Source of the DNA: Papilionanthe hookeriana x Papilionanthe teres
Lineage: Eukaryota > Streptophyta > Magnoliopsida > Asparagales > Orchidaceae
Assembly (NCBI GenBank): GCA_022702705.1
Contig: CM040434.1
Span: forward strand, 18,147,771-18,211,770
DNA: 64,000 nucleotides
Direction of reading: 5' to 3'
In this document: one piece after another, positions 32,022 through 43,700 of the stretch
Layout of the letters: each line of letters begins with the position of its first letter
How positions within the stretch are numbered: the first letter of the stretch is position 1
Program-made: the position numbers and the translations under genes
Notes under the pieces: model-generated
The model's input: only the letters and a program-made list of their open reading frames with translations
Databases searched by the model: none
Told to the model about the DNA's origin: nothing

Positions 32022-33160
32022 AAAGAGCAACTCATGGCTCCCTACATGTAAAAAACAAAAAGAGTACAAAACAAGGAAGAGGGGGTCCCCGTCTAAACGA
32101 AAAACCTAGAGGTTCCACTCTCCACATTACAACTCCACATAAAGGCAAAAATAAAACCAATACAAGAAAGGAGAGCCCTAAAGGTTTACATGCTAACCAA
32201 TATACCTACAGGAAAGGAAATATACCCAAAACAAAATGTACAACATTAAGAAGAAAAAGTCCATCCTCAGTAAAAAAAAACAGAAAACACCACTTGAACC
32301 ACCAATGAGGAAATCTCAGGAAAAATTCCCACAAAACCTTAAATGAGGGGCATCTAGCAAATCACCCCTCAGCAAAAAGAATAGGGGAGGAGGAGGTATA
32401 GTGGCAATTTCCAACAAGGAGGAGTACATCCCCACACGAGCAAGCCAATTAGCAGGCTGATTTCCTTCTCTAAAGATGAACAGAAAGGTGGCATTGGTGT
32501 GAGACCTAAGGCTATTGATTCTCTGGATCCAATAGACATGATGCCAAGGAGCTCCATTCCAGTGTTCCATAAGTTGTATAGTACTTTGAGAGTCCCCTTC
32601 AACTAATATACATGTCCAGTTGTTGATACTAGCTAGTTTAAGGGCCTAATAAGCAGCTGCAAGTTCAACTTCTTCTGCATCTGCAGCCTGCACAGGTGCA
32701 TGAAAGTATAATAGGCAATTCCCTTGATGATCTCTAAACACCCCTCCAATCCCGGACCACTTCCAAAGAAACTGCCATCCACATTAGCTTTGATAGTAAG
32801 TGCAGTAGGAGGAGTCCACAACACCTTAATGATCTTTGGTGGTGCCTGTCTCTCAAAGAAAGGCAATCCTACAATATTGGGGAATTTCTTATGCTTAATT
32901 AGTTTATACAGGTAAGAAATACAATTTCTTCTAATGGTGTCCACCATAGGAATCTTATCTTCATAGATGGCCTGGTTTATGCTCATCCAAATGAACCAGG
33001 CAGTAACCAGAGGAATGGCACCTACTCTTTCCTTCTTCCAGCTTTGCCAGCACTCAACAAGGTGATCCCACTACAGTTTCATTAAATCCATAAATAGCTT
33101 GCTGTTAATAAAATTCCAGACCTGTTTATAAGTTTTGCAATTGAAAAATAGATGTTGGAT
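32018..33160 (-). mobile_element. LINE4: 5'-truncated L1-type LINE (zinc region end and RNase H)
   Basis: Minus-strand sequence starts within the zinc region (QHLFFNCKTYKQVWNF), followed by ECWQSWKKERVGAIPLVTAWFIWMSINQAIYE, RNase H with NVDGSFFGSGPG, a frame-shifted EVELAAAY-like helix, VEGDSQST-like and FREGNQPANWLARVG, then a 3' UTR containing the complement of GCTCCCTACATGT at 32,037-32,049 just before the (TA)n. Two frames are needed (ORFs at 32,986-32,633 and 32,570-32,316). The same Asn replaces the last catalytic Asp as in LINE1 and LINE3. Confidence 0.85.
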
Positions 33161-33630
33161 ATATATATGTTGTCATCTTCTCCCATGCTCCGCTCTGCTA
33201 GGATTTCACCTCATAGTAAACCCTAGCAACTATTACCGTGATTTATCGCATATGTTCCTTTCCTGTTCTTGTATCTTCTCCAACTTTGTCTTCTCCTCGC
33301 TACTCTTCATCTTCGCCATGCGTAGCGTCGTCTTCCTCATCATTTTCATCTGGAGTTTGCATCGCCATTTGCAGTGCTTCGCTGTAGGCTGAACGACGTC
33401 TCTGATCTCAATGGTTCACCTTGTCTGCTTTGTGTGTAGTGACGTATTCCTCATCTGCTTCTTCTGGCGCTAGCATTTTTTGAGGTGATTTACAGCAGAC
33501 TGAAAGTCTTCAGTCTTCCAGTAGACAACAGATTGACCCAGCTTGATAGCTGCTACCTATCTGCTGCACTGTCTTATTTCTCCTCTCTGTTCCACACACA
33601 TTCATACCGCCGATCTATAACTCCACTCGG

Positions 33631-34960
33631 ATGGAGCAGAGTTATGCACCTACTGTGTCTGCAGGTTCAGAGCCTAATTTTACTATTGAAAGTTCTGTAT
33701 TTTTCCATAATATTTCCATGAGGCTCTTGAAGTTGGTGGTGGTGACTGTACTTTCGTCAAAAAACTTGGAAAAAGATGGGAAACCTGCTCTTTTTTTCTC
33801 TGATGCTGAAACTAGTATTTTTGCTTATGCTTATCATTTTGATATGGTGGGGAAATTCCTTTATGGTCACCCAAAACTTGAGATCATTTGGAAAGATTTT
33901 GAAGCTATGAAGCTATCGGGAAGTTAAAAAAATTGGCTTACTTGATGGCCGACATATACTTATTCAACTTTCTAATGATGCAGATTACACTCATACTTTT
34001 TCTTGAAAGTTAATCAAGATGATAACCATTTTATGAAAATTCTGAAGTGGGCTATTGATTTTTATCCAAAAGAGGAGTCCCCTATCATTCCTGTGGATAA
34101 GTTTCCAGGGTTAAAGGTACAACACTTCAACTATGAAATTCTCTACTCCTTAGCAGTTGCTTACGGTAAGCATCTCAAGGTTGATAATCCCACACTTGCT
34201 ATCACAGACCCTCGGTGGCTTGTGTTTTAGTTCAAAGAGATATCACCCAATCTGCTCCAGATGAGGTATGAATTGGATCAAATCACAATGGGTACTGACA
34301 AAAAGTTGAAATAGATTCACATCCTCCTTTTTGCTCTCATTGTAGTATGTTTGGCCACAGTTCTTCTACTTGCTATCGCTTACATCCTCATTTAAGGCCG
34401 GATATTGCTAAAGTTCAACAACCCACTCAGAAATCTATTCATACTAAATTAGGTGTGGATGTCTTATCGCCTACCATCACTGCTGAGGAGATGCAACTCG
34501 ATTCTGTTTCCAACGCCGCACATATCTCTGCTCATTCTCTTGACACTTATCTAGATGGGAACATTTCTAATGATCCTTGTTTATCTTATATGAAGAACTC
34601 CATAACCAAATTGTTGCTTGATAACCTACTACTGATGTTACTGGTGGCAATATTTTCTTGTTTCTCTACCACCCCAAGTCGAGCAAGAGGTTAATTTTAC
34701 TCAGGCACATGAGGATTTTGAGGTGAAACAACCTACACATGCCTGTCCACCTTTAGACTAATCCACTGATCAGTTAAGTCAATTATCGGATGATAAATAA
34801 CAAGTTTACACATCCAGGAGAAAAAATAAGAATGGAAACCTACTTCTGCTCAGGAATCTGTTGGATGATACTTTGGTCACTTCGGGTAATGGTTCACACC
34901 TCACCAATTTGTTAGCCGGCTCCCGTCTAAGAACTAGAGGCAGAGGCAGGACTGCACATC
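33631..34960 (+). pseudogene. LINE5 ORF1: DUF4283-like RNA-binding protein with CCHC knuckle
   Basis: Plant L1 ORF1 proteins bind the LINE RNA. Readable parts: MEQSYAPTVSAGSEPNF at 33,631, YGHPKLEIIWKDF, then FYPKEESPIIPVDKFPGLKVQHFN (the DUF4283-type 'P.WV.FPGLP..F' region), GKHLKVDNPTLAITDPRW, and a CCHC zinc knuckle in a shifted frame, FCSHCSMFGHSSSTC (about 34,328-34,370). A basic tail includes RLRTRGRGRTAHP at about 34,925. Frameshifts near 33,930, 34,010 and 34,320 and a stop at 34,228 show it is inactive. Confidence 0.7.
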
Positions 34961-35124
34961 CCTAGCTTTCTGCTTGCTTTGGTGGTTTTGGCTTTTTGAT
35001 GTTATATGCATCTTTTCTTTTTTGGTATTTTATGCGTGTTATATCATGTGGGTTGGGCTTTCTTTTAAGCCCACTCATACAACTTATATGTATCTTTTCA
35101 TCTTTAATATATTAGCCCTTGAGA

Positions 35125-35126
35125 TA

Positions 35127-35176
<50 letters not shown>
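35125..35176. repeat. (TA)n tract, LINE5 tail
   Basis: Roughly 50 bp of TA repeat closing LINE5. An ORF running through it (34,974-35,177) is spurious. Confidence 0.95.
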
Positions 35177-35179
<3 letters not shown>

Positions 35180-35559
35180 GGTGGAAGTGGACTTACTCTC
35201 TGTATTTCTCTGTTACACTAAGAGAACCTTTTATAGCTGGCAAAATTTACTTATTTGGAGGAACATTATGCAACTAAGCCCTTCTTTTTGACCTCAAGTG
35301 GTGTCATGTCTACAAGGAAGCTAACAAAACCGTTGACTTTCTTCATAAACTTGAAGCTTTTGATCAATAATTAAAGTCGGTTTTGAAGATGGTTGCACTG
35401 TCGACTTTGCTTGGGTTGTGACAATGGTTACTATTCCATTAATGTGCTGCTGGTGGGATGTTTGTGTAAGCTGCTTTTCTGAAGTTTAAAGTTAGAAATG
35501 CCTTAATTTATTGACACTCAACAAGGTATTCCTCACTTCATAGATAACAAGAAATTTTT

Positions 35560-36720
35560 TTTTCCTCAAGCTTTTCATGGCACTCTAGATGGCAGAGGTA
35601 AGTGTTTCTTTGTGAGGAATGTAGGACACAAGAATGGGAAGATGATACTTTTTCTTTCTGATAATGAAATCTAAATCTCTCTGAAGCTTGCATATTTACT
35701 TGGGTTGGTAATTTTTTTTATGGACATCCCAAAATGGAAGCCATTTGGAAGGTTTTTAAAAGCTTAAAACTCATGGTTGGTTGGAATTTAGTCTACTGAA
35801 TCAAAGACATATAATGTTACAGCTCAGTGGAGAGGATGGTTATGCATGAATCTTTGCAAGTAAATACATAAAAATTGAAAACAAAAATATGAGTTCCACA
35901 AACAGTCCCCTTAATTTGATCCCGAGTCTGAACCACCCATTGAGCCTATTTGGTTTAATTTTCCTAGCCTTAAGCTTCACCTATTCAATAATCAAATTTT
36001 GTTCTTCATGGGTGCAATGTTTGACAGGCCATGAAGCTTTACTTACCTACCTTGAGCTTATCAAGACCACAATGACTCAAATTTTGATGAAGAGAGATAT
36101 CACATTATCTGTTGTTGAAGAAATTTGGATTGGTTTGGCCCACTATAGTTATTGATAGTAAGTTAAAATGGAGCGAAAACCTCACTTTTGGAGCAAATGT
36201 TAATGTTTGGTCCTAAGATGGAGTAGTACTATATCCTACATTCTAAATCAAGGAAACCCCCTCTAACATTTATGAAGAATATGTGCATGCAAAAAATTAG
36301 CTGACATCTAAAATGATGGGTAATACTCATGAAAAACATGATTTAGAGCAAGCGGCTGCTACTAAGGATCAACCTTTGATTATAAGGGAGACTAAACCTA
36401 TTATTGCAGCAACAACATGTTGATAAGAGAATTTAGTGGTGGATGATGAATTGGAGACTGTTATACCATGGCAAAATGAATCTATCCAGAATTTGGAGGA
36501 AGCAAATATCCATCTTTGGAGACCACTTATCCTATTGTTGAAGCAATTCACATACAAAATCTATTATCTTTAGAAGACACTGTTACTGTAGCTAAAAAAG
36601 AACTAGAAGATGAATGGTGCATTTAAAAAACAAGAAAGAAAAAGAAGGGAAACCAAAAATTAAGGATTTCAGAAGTTGGTAATATTCCTACACTAGAAGG
36701 ATTTATAAGTTAAGCATAAA
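35560..36720 (+). pseudogene. LINE2 ORF1, heavily decayed
   Basis: Scattered matches to the LINE5 ORF1: ALDGRGKCFFVRNVG, KMILFLSDNE, MDIPKWKPFG (YGHPKLEIIW position) and a basic tail near 36,620 (KTRKKKKGNQ). Several frames and stops. Assignment rests on order and position between LINE5 and the endonuclease, so the limits are approximate. Confidence 0.45.
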
Positions 36721-36729
36721 AAATTCTTA

Positions 36730-37763
36730 AAGTTGCTACTCTTTCTAGAATTAATATGGGGAGCAAGTCTTCTCATTATGATTAAAAAGTTAGTGTGGAA
36801 TATCAATGGAACATCTAATCCAAATTCCCTTGATAGAATGGAAAACCTAATAAGGATTCATCAGTTGTGGTGTTTTACAATCTTAGAACCTTTGTTGAGT
36901 ATAAATAGAAAACATATCATGAAGAATGTGAGATGATTTCAACATTTTGCTAATGTGAATAACAAAGTTTTGTATTATTATGGAGGAAGGAGCTCCTTGT
37001 TAAAAACTTGGTAGACAATACCCAATTTTCACATGTGGAATTTAGGTTAGATCAATTTCATGGTCATGCCATTATTTATGCTGGTTGCAAAAAGGCAATC
37101 ACATTTGAGTTATAGAAACAAGCTGGTCCATATTGGTTCTCAAATGACAATAATTGGACATTAGGTGGAGAATATAATATGACTATAATCGATAAAAAAA
37201 TGAGGAGTAGAGCAGTGGATCACAATTTTTTGACAAAGTTCAGTGAAGCTCTTATGGATGTTGGTTTATTTGACTTAGGTTTTATTAGACCTGTTTTTAC
37301 ATGGAAGAGAGTTAGATTGTTTGAAAGACTTGACAAGATGCTGGTTAATCATGAATGGCTTGATAATTTCCACTCTACTACTATACATCATTTAGCTTGA
37401 GTTGGATCTGACCACAAACCTCCACTCATTAGTATAGCTTCTTTTAGTAAATCTGTATTCACTCATATTAGAAAATTTAATACCTGGTCTAATAACCATG
37501 ATTTTATCAGTTGAATTTATAAGAATTGGTCCATTAAAGATGTGGGTAATGTGTGGATTGTAATGTGGAAGTTACATAAAAATGTTGTTAAAGCTCTTAG
37601 TTCCTGGAATTGCGAAGTGTTTGGTAATCTTCAACTAAATATAAAGAAGGTTGAAGAAAATTTTTGTAGACCGGAACACTTGGATAGTTTTCTTGGTAAC
37701 AAGGAGGTAATATTGATCAAAGCCCAGAACAATTTACTAATGTTTATCAAATGGGAAGAATAA
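36730..37763 (+). pseudogene. LINE2 endonuclease domain and linker
   Basis: KKLVWNINGTSNPNSL at 36,790 is the endonuclease start (W-N-x-x-G), followed in decayed form by MPLFMLVAKRQS and GEYNMTI-like remains at 37,170. The better kept end reads FSEALMDVGLFDLGFIRPVF, TWKRVRLFERLDKMLVNHEW and VGSDHKPPLI (SDH motif, about 37,402). Linker: WNCEVFGNLQLNIKKVEE and KAQNNLLMFIKWEE to a stop at 37,761. Multiple stops; the family is clear. Confidence 0.7.
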
Positions 37764-38662
37764 TTTTTGAAACATAAAGCTAGGGTTGTGCACTTTAATG
37801 ACAATGACAGAAATTCACACTATTTCCATGCTTGTGTTAAAGGGAGGAGAAGAACAATGCTATTGTAAGAATTAGAGATGAGAAAGGGAATTTACTACTC
37901 CATCCTAATTAATGGGAAATCCCATGAGTTCTTCAACTCTAATATGGGTATTATATTCATTTTGTAGGAAATTCAACCAATTACAAAGAAATCATCCATA
38001 TACATTATATAATCATATATTTGATATCCATGTTGGACAATTGGCATATGCTAGATTTTATTTTAATTTTTTTGATGCAAATAAAGCCTCAGTTTGAAGC
38101 ACTATAGCTTGAATTTAGAGTTTCAGAAGGCATCAAAAATGACCTTTAAATGATAGTTATTTTTTGAATAAGAAGGCAACCCTCTACTAAAATGTGGATT
38201 CAAGAATTTAATGGTTTTTCCTTCACTAATCTGTGACTGAAGTAACTTAGGGTTAATCGGATAAATGGTAGAAAGAGACAACTGCAGTTTGATGATGTGG
38301 TGGACAAGGTTATAGTTCAAATACAAAATTGTACCAAATCCTTTCTTTGTTATGGTGGAAGGATAACCTTACTGAAAATCTTCTTGAATTCTATTCCACA
38401 TTATACATTACAGGTTCTGAAGGTGAAAGCCAACACTCAAAAAGATAATTGGAAAGAGTTTTAATAAATTTTTTTAGTTTGGTGATAAAAAGAGCTACAT
38501 TGGGTTAGCTGCAAAATAGTTTGTAAACAAGAGGTTGTTGGAATTTGTGTTTTAAGGAGTTACACCACTAAGTATCAATTATATGAAGTGTGGTTGAGAT
38601 ATAGAGCCAAAGAGTCTCCATGGGAATGGTATATGTAGAGTAAGTATTGTAAGGGGGTTCAT
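37764..38662 (+). pseudogene. LINE2 decayed linker and RT C-terminal remnants
   Basis: 37,764-37,900 retains HFNDNDRNSHYFHACVKG, matching the KFKDGDRNTKFYHAY linker of LINE1. RT palm blocks are then missing. 38,340-38,660 picks up the thumb region (GGRITLLKIFLNSIPHY-like, then FGDKKSYIG and YRAKESPWEWYM), ending KYCKGVH at the TTCAT duplication (38,658-38,662) where Element 2 inserted. Confidence 0.6.
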
Positions 38663-40339
38663 TGATGCACTAAAAATATATATGGTTTTTGCTAGACAAT
38701 TTTACCCATTTTTTGTGATATTGCACTTTAAAGAAAAGTATTTCTCATGATTTGTTGCATGTATGTTGATTTTAGGTGATTGGAGTGAAAAGAAGCAAAA
38801 AGGAACGAATTTGGAGGAAAAAGGAGCAAAAAGGTGGAAAATGTGTTATGGCGCCGCCGGCGCCCAAATCTAGAGACTCCAGAAAATATTGGCAGGATAG
38901 ATCGCTGCCGGTGCCCTATCTGGCGCCGCCGGCGTCCAAAGTTAGTGGAATTCAAATTTGAAGAGTTTTGGCGACTTTTTGAAGGGATGCCTATGGAAAC
39001 TTTTGGGATTTCTTCCCTATCTTATAAGTAACTGTTTTTGGACAAAAATGGTGTGCCTCTTCAGTAGTTTTAGTGTAGTTTAGTGTGTGTTAAGTGTTAG
39101 GGTTTAGGAGAAGAGTGTGTAGAAGTGAGGATTTGAGAGGAATTCTTTTCTAAGGAGTGAAGGAGAAGAAGTAAAGTGAGAGATTGCTTCTTCCTTTCCA
39201 TTCTAAAGAGAGAATCAAGTGTTGTAAAGAAGAGAGAAAAGGTTTTAAAGGAACATCAAGGGAATTACATTGGGGAAGAGAAAGAGATAAGTTGTTTTTT
39301 ATTTTGTGGTTTGTGTGACTTTTCTTATATATATAAAATCCATGTTTTATTATATCTTCTTCATGCATTCTAGGTAGTCTCCTTTGTCTTTCTTCTTGTA
39401 TAGAGATGTGGTGATGGATTGATGTGGATTTGATGTGCTTTTAATGTATTGAAGAAATTGTGATGGTTTTTTATTTTGAACTTAATTTACTTTTGGATTT
39501 GGCCAATTGAAATGTTAAAATATGTTGTTGAACATTAATTCTGAATAGATTTAATGTCCTACAACAATAATGAAAGATCCATTCAATTTCCATGGATGAA
39601 TTACGTAGTTCATGGGAATTGAGTGCAAATAAATAGATAAATGTGTTTTAATGGATTTCAATGTGGAGATTTCAGGGTGACAGGCTAAAATCCCTAAATT
39701 GGTTCTAAGATTAGTAACTAAATATTAAATGTTAGCCTTCGGGTGAAGGGCGAGTGGGAGCTCTGAAGTGAGAGCCGGTATCCTCCCAGCCTAGCCTTAT
39801 GTTTAGTGACTAAACTTAGGATATGTCAATGTTCTTTTCATGCTTATAAGATGGGGGTACTCTATTAAGGGTAAAGAATCATCTATGCTCCTATTCGGCA
39901 CAATAACATAGATAATTGTTCCATATCAATCCACACATCATATTCTCATTGCAAGGGGAAAGATACTTTTCTCATATATAAAAAACCTTTCAACTACATA
40001 TTTTAGTGTGTCTGCTAGTTAGTTCTGTCTTCAAAGTTGTTAGAAGTAAGTGTAGCTTAATTAATTGTTACTGTTTTCTGCATTGTGGTAGTAGAAGTAA
40101 GTAGTAAACTTTAAGTGCAATTTAAGTATCAGATTTTCAGTGTTATATTATATATACTGTGAAACACTTTCTTATACTTCGAACTTCCCTATGGGATCGA
40201 TAACCAAGACTCCATTAGAGCCCTGTATTACTTGATACGATACATATACTTGCGTTGAGTGTTCGGACTTTAGAAAATCATTATAAACATATATAAATTT
40301 TAGTTCATACATTCTTGCATATATAAACTCCGCTAGTCA
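38663..40339 (+). repeat. Element 2 5' LTR
   Basis: 1,677 bp. It starts TGATGCACTAAAAATATATA and ends ..GCTAGTCA before the primer site. GGCGCCGCCGGCG cassettes occur at about 38,849 and 38,921. A TATA-like CTTATAAGTA lies at 39,021 and is kept in the 3' LTR. It is about 80 bp longer than the 3' LTR, mainly because the 3' copy lost the DNA between the two GGCGCCGCCGGCG cassettes. Confidence 0.95.
39020..39030 (+). promoter_or_regulatory. TATA-like box in Element 2 LTR
   Basis: TCTTATAAGTA is preserved in the 3' LTR at 51,026-51,036. Its position, about 360 bp into the LTR and after the GC-rich cassette, suits an LTR promoter; this is an inference. Confidence 0.3.
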
Positions 40340-40345
40340 AGTTTC

Positions 40346-40362
40346 TGGCGCTGTTGCCGGGG
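40346..40362 (+). other. Element 2 primer-binding site (tRNA-Asp type)
   Basis: TGGCGCTGTTGCCGGGG follows the 5' LTR by six bases and is complementary to the 3' end of plant tRNA-Asp with one mismatch. Confidence 0.9.
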
Positions 40363-40493
40363 AGGTAATGAAGTAATTAAGTAAGTAAGATAGCATAAAC
40401 GGTATTTATTAATAATATAGTAACAGTAACCTTTACTTTGTAGTGTGTAGTTGTGTGTTTGTTTACTTTTTAAAAGTATTTGTGTGATTGTAT

Positions 40494-41905
40494 ATGTGTC
40501 GTAGTGGATATATAGGTTTAGTGCCTTACGATTCGGAGTTAGAGCGTACTGTCAGAAAAATTAGAAAACAACAAAAACAAATTGAAAATCCTTGCGAAAT
40601 GGCAAATAATCAAGATAATCAGAGAAATGAAATTGGAAATTTGCCAAGACCTTTAAGAGATTATGCTAACCCAATAGCAGATGAAATTCATATAACTATT
40701 CAAAATCCTGATGTTGCTGCTAATTCATTTGAACTTAAACCTGCTATTATCCAAATGATACAAAATAATCAATTTGGAGGAGCACCTAATGAGGATCCAA
40801 ATTTACATCTTGCTAGTTTTCTAGAACTGTGTGCTACTTTTAAATATGATGGAGTGTCTAGTGACGCTATCAGACTTAGACTTTTTCATTTTTTATTAAG
40901 GGATAAAGCTAAGGCGTGGTTAAACTCATTAGCACCTGGATCTATTAGAACTTGGGGAGAATTATCTCAGAAATTTCTATCAAAATATTTCCCTCCATCA
41001 AAGACTGCTAAACTAAGAAATGATATTACATCCTTTTGTCAGTTTGAAGAAGAGTCAATATATGAAGCTTGAGAGAGATTTAAAGATCTTCTTAGGAAGT
41101 GCCCACATCATGCTTTACTAGATTGGTTAATAATTCAAACATTTTATAATGGATTAGTGGGATCATTGAGATCTATTATAGATGCTGCTGCTGGTGGATC
41201 GTTAATGTCAAAACATTTTGATGAAACATATGCATTAATTGAAGAAATGACTTCTAATAATTTTCAATGACCCTCTGAACAGGTAAATCCTAAGAGAGTA
41301 GCTAGTGTTCATGATTAGATATGATGACTATGGTAGTTTCTCAAATTGTAACCCTTTCTAAGAAAATAGATTAATATGGAATGAATTATTCTCAACCACA
41401 TCAAGTGTTGGAGGAAAATTCATTTGGACAGATAACAGAATCTCAAACACCTTATGAGACATTAAATGCTATTAATTGACCTAACAATCCTTTATTGAAT
41501 TATTATAATCCTGGTTGGAAGAATCACCCAAACTTCAATTGGAATAATAACAATGCTAATGTTAACCCGCACTGAGCTAACAGTTTTATAAACCTAATTG
41601 GAAATTCGAACAATCAAGGAAATACCAATTTTAGACCATCTTATCCTCCTGGATTTAATAGTAGCCCATAATTTAAGGATAAGAAGTTGTCTACTGAAGA
41701 AATGATTCTGAATATGGGAAATCAATTACAAGCTCAATGTGTTGCTATGAAAAATATTGAAAATCAATTGGGGCATATTTTCACTGCACTTAATTATAGA
41801 CCTACTGGAACACTTCCAAGTAATGTTGAGATCAATCCAAAAAATTAAAATAAGGAACAACTTAAGGCTATTCAATTAAGGAGTGGAAAAGAATTAGAAA
41901 CTAGA
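40494..41905 (+). pseudogene. Element 2 gag (Athila type)
   Basis: ATG at 40,494 (MCRSGYIGLVPYDSELERT) is preferred because the LVPYDSELERTVRKIRK stretch is typical of Athila Gag starts; a second ATG lies at 40,599. Downstream: LRDYANPIADEIHITI, IIQMIQNNQFGGAPNEDPNL, GVSSDAIRLRLFHFLLRDKAK, AWLNSLAPGSIRTW, FLSKYFPPSKTAKLRNDITS, then a TGA at 41,070 in Trp context, HHALLDWLIIQTFYNGL, GSLRSIIDAAAGGSLMSK and an Asn-rich NPGWKNHPNFNWNNNN tail. More stops and frameshifts follow after 41,260. No CCHC knuckle is seen. Confidence 0.95.
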
Positions 41906-42853
41906 GTGCAAAAAGAAGTTGAAATAGAAAAGGAGGAGGAAATCGAAAAAGGTTCAAACAAGAATTATCCAGACTTGGATTATCCTCTTGAGCCAATGAA
42001 GATAACTGTTGAAAAACCACCACCTCCATTTTCTCAAAGATTAAAGAAACAAAACAGGGATAACAGCTTTGGAAATTCTTTAGAGATCCTTAAGAAATTA
42101 ACGATAAATATTCCTTTTGTAGAAGCATTAGAACAGATACCTGACTATGCCAAGTTTATGAAGGATATCCTGAGAAAGAAAAGAAAGTTTACAGATCATG
42201 AAACTGTTGCACTTAGCGGAGAGTGTAGTTTCACTATTCCGTGTGCTATAGGTGAAAATTTTTTTGGAAAGGCTTTATGTGATCTGGGAGTTATTATTAA
42301 TCTTATGCCTTTATCAACTTTCAAAAGGTTGAGAATAGGAGAAACTTCTCCTACATCTGTGACTCTTTAGTTGATCAATCGTTCCATTACTTACCCTAAA
42401 GGAGTGGTGGAAGACGTGTTAGTGAAAATGGATAAATTTATCTTTCCTGTGGATTTTATTGTACTTGATATGGAGGAATATAAAGAAATTCCAATCATTT
42501 TGTGAAGACCATTCCTTGGTACTGGAAGAGCGGTGATTGATGTTCAAAAAGGAGAATTAACTATGAGAGTTAATGATCAAGAGGTAACATTTAATATTTT
42601 AAAATCTATTAAGTATCCCTCAATGGAAAAAGATAATGAATGTTTTAGGATGGAGGTCTGTGAATATTTGAGAAACGATCATTTTGTGAATATATTTGAA
42701 AAAGAAGTGGAATATGAAAATATGTTTGAAGAAGAAATTAAAGATGAAGAAAATTCAGATATTGAGAAGAATGAAGATTTGGAGTATGTTCAGGAGAGAT
42801 TTGAAGTATTAGACACTATGGAAGGTGGAAATAAAAGTTTAATTCCACTATAA
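41906..42853 (+). pseudogene. Element 2 gag-pol linker and aspartic protease
   Basis: An acidic/lysine linker (KEVEIEKEEEIEKG) leads to KITVEKPPPPFSQRLKKQNRD, EALEQIPDYAKFMKDILRKK and KFTDHETVALSGECS. The protease has Asp in LCDLGVIINLMPLSTFKRL, then a stop at 42,368, YPKGVVEDVLVKMDKFIF, FIVLDMEEYKEIPIIL, a TGA at 42,503 in the GRPFLGTGRAVID motif, and GELTMRVNDQEVTFNILKS. The acidic C-terminal stretch ends with stops at 42,851. All in one frame, so only stops, no frameshift, damage this part. Confidence 0.9.
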
Positions 42854-42873
42854 TAAAACCTCCTGAACTTGAG

Positions 42874-43700
42874 ATGAAAATTCTCTCTAATCATTTAAAG
42901 TATATGTTTTTAGGAGAATCATCTACTTTTCCAGTTATTATATCTTCAGAGTTAAACGATTATCAAGAACAAAAGTTGTTGGAAACTTTGAAAAGATACA
43001 AGAAAGCTTTTGGATGGACTTTGGCGGATATTAAAGGAGTTAGTCCTTCGATTTTTATGCATAGAATTTTATTAGATGAAGAACATAAACCGAGAGTTGA
43101 TCCGCAAAGGAGACTGAATCCTATAATGAAAGAAGTAGTTAAGAAAGAGATTTTAAAATGGCTGGATCTTTGGAACTATTTATCCTATTTCGGATAGTTC
43201 TTGGGTCAGTGCAATACATTTTATACAGAAAAATGGAGGAGTGACTGTTGAAGTGAATGAACGTAATGAGATTATACTCACAAGATAAATTAATGGATGG
43301 CGAATTTGTATTGACTATACGAAAATAAATGCCGCCACCAGAAAGATCACTTTCCTCTTCCTTGTCTCGATCAAATGCTAGATAGACTTGCTGGACACAA
43401 GTACTACTGTTTTTTGGATGGATATACTGGTTACCATCAAATACCTATTGCTCGTGAGGATCAAGAAAAGACAAAATTTACTAGCTCTTATGGAACCTTT
43501 GCTTTTCGAAGAATGCATTTTGGACTGTGTAACACACCTGCAACATTTCAGAGATGTATGATGTCTATCTTCAGTAGTATGATAGACAATGAAATAGAAG
43601 TTTTTATGGATGATTTCTCTGTATTTGGAACTTCATTTGAAATTTTTCTGGAAAACTTAGCAAAATTTTGGAGCTATGTGAGAAATCAAATCTAGTTCTG
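42874..43700 (+). pseudogene. Element 2 reverse transcriptase domain
   Basis: RT copies the RNA into cDNA. LKYMFLGESSTFPVIISSEL, AFGWTLADIKGVSPSIFMHR and PQRRLNPIMKEVVKKEILK give the start. Frameshifts near 43,170 and 43,345 and a stop at about 43,290 precede FPLPCLDQMLDRLAGHKYYC, FLDGYTGYHQIPI, YGTFAFRRMHFGLCNTPATF and the catalytic FMDD in VFMDDFSVFG (about 43,598). FMDD at this place is usual for Athila. A third frameshift at about 43,660-43,695 passes into the RNase H frame. Confidence 0.95.

Larger units (their letters stand above)
33161..35176 (+). mobile_element. LINE5: LINE copy with 5' UTR and ORF1 only, (TA)n tail
   Basis: About 470 bp of leader-like sequence is followed by ORF1 (33,631-about 34,960) and a short non-coding end reaching (TA)n at 35,125-35,176. 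No endonuclease, RT or RNase H lies between ORF1 and the tail. The end contains a GGGCTT/AAGCCC hairpin (about 35,054-35,071) but not the AGGGAGC motif of the other LINEs, so it may be another subfamily, an internally deleted copy or a chimera. The neighbouring LINE2 starts just after with its own ORF1. Confidence 0.5.

Noticed and set aside
33631..34960. Possible host zinc-knuckle gene
   Set aside because: Order and motifs match plant LINE ORF1, and it is framed by LINEs and a (TA)n tail.
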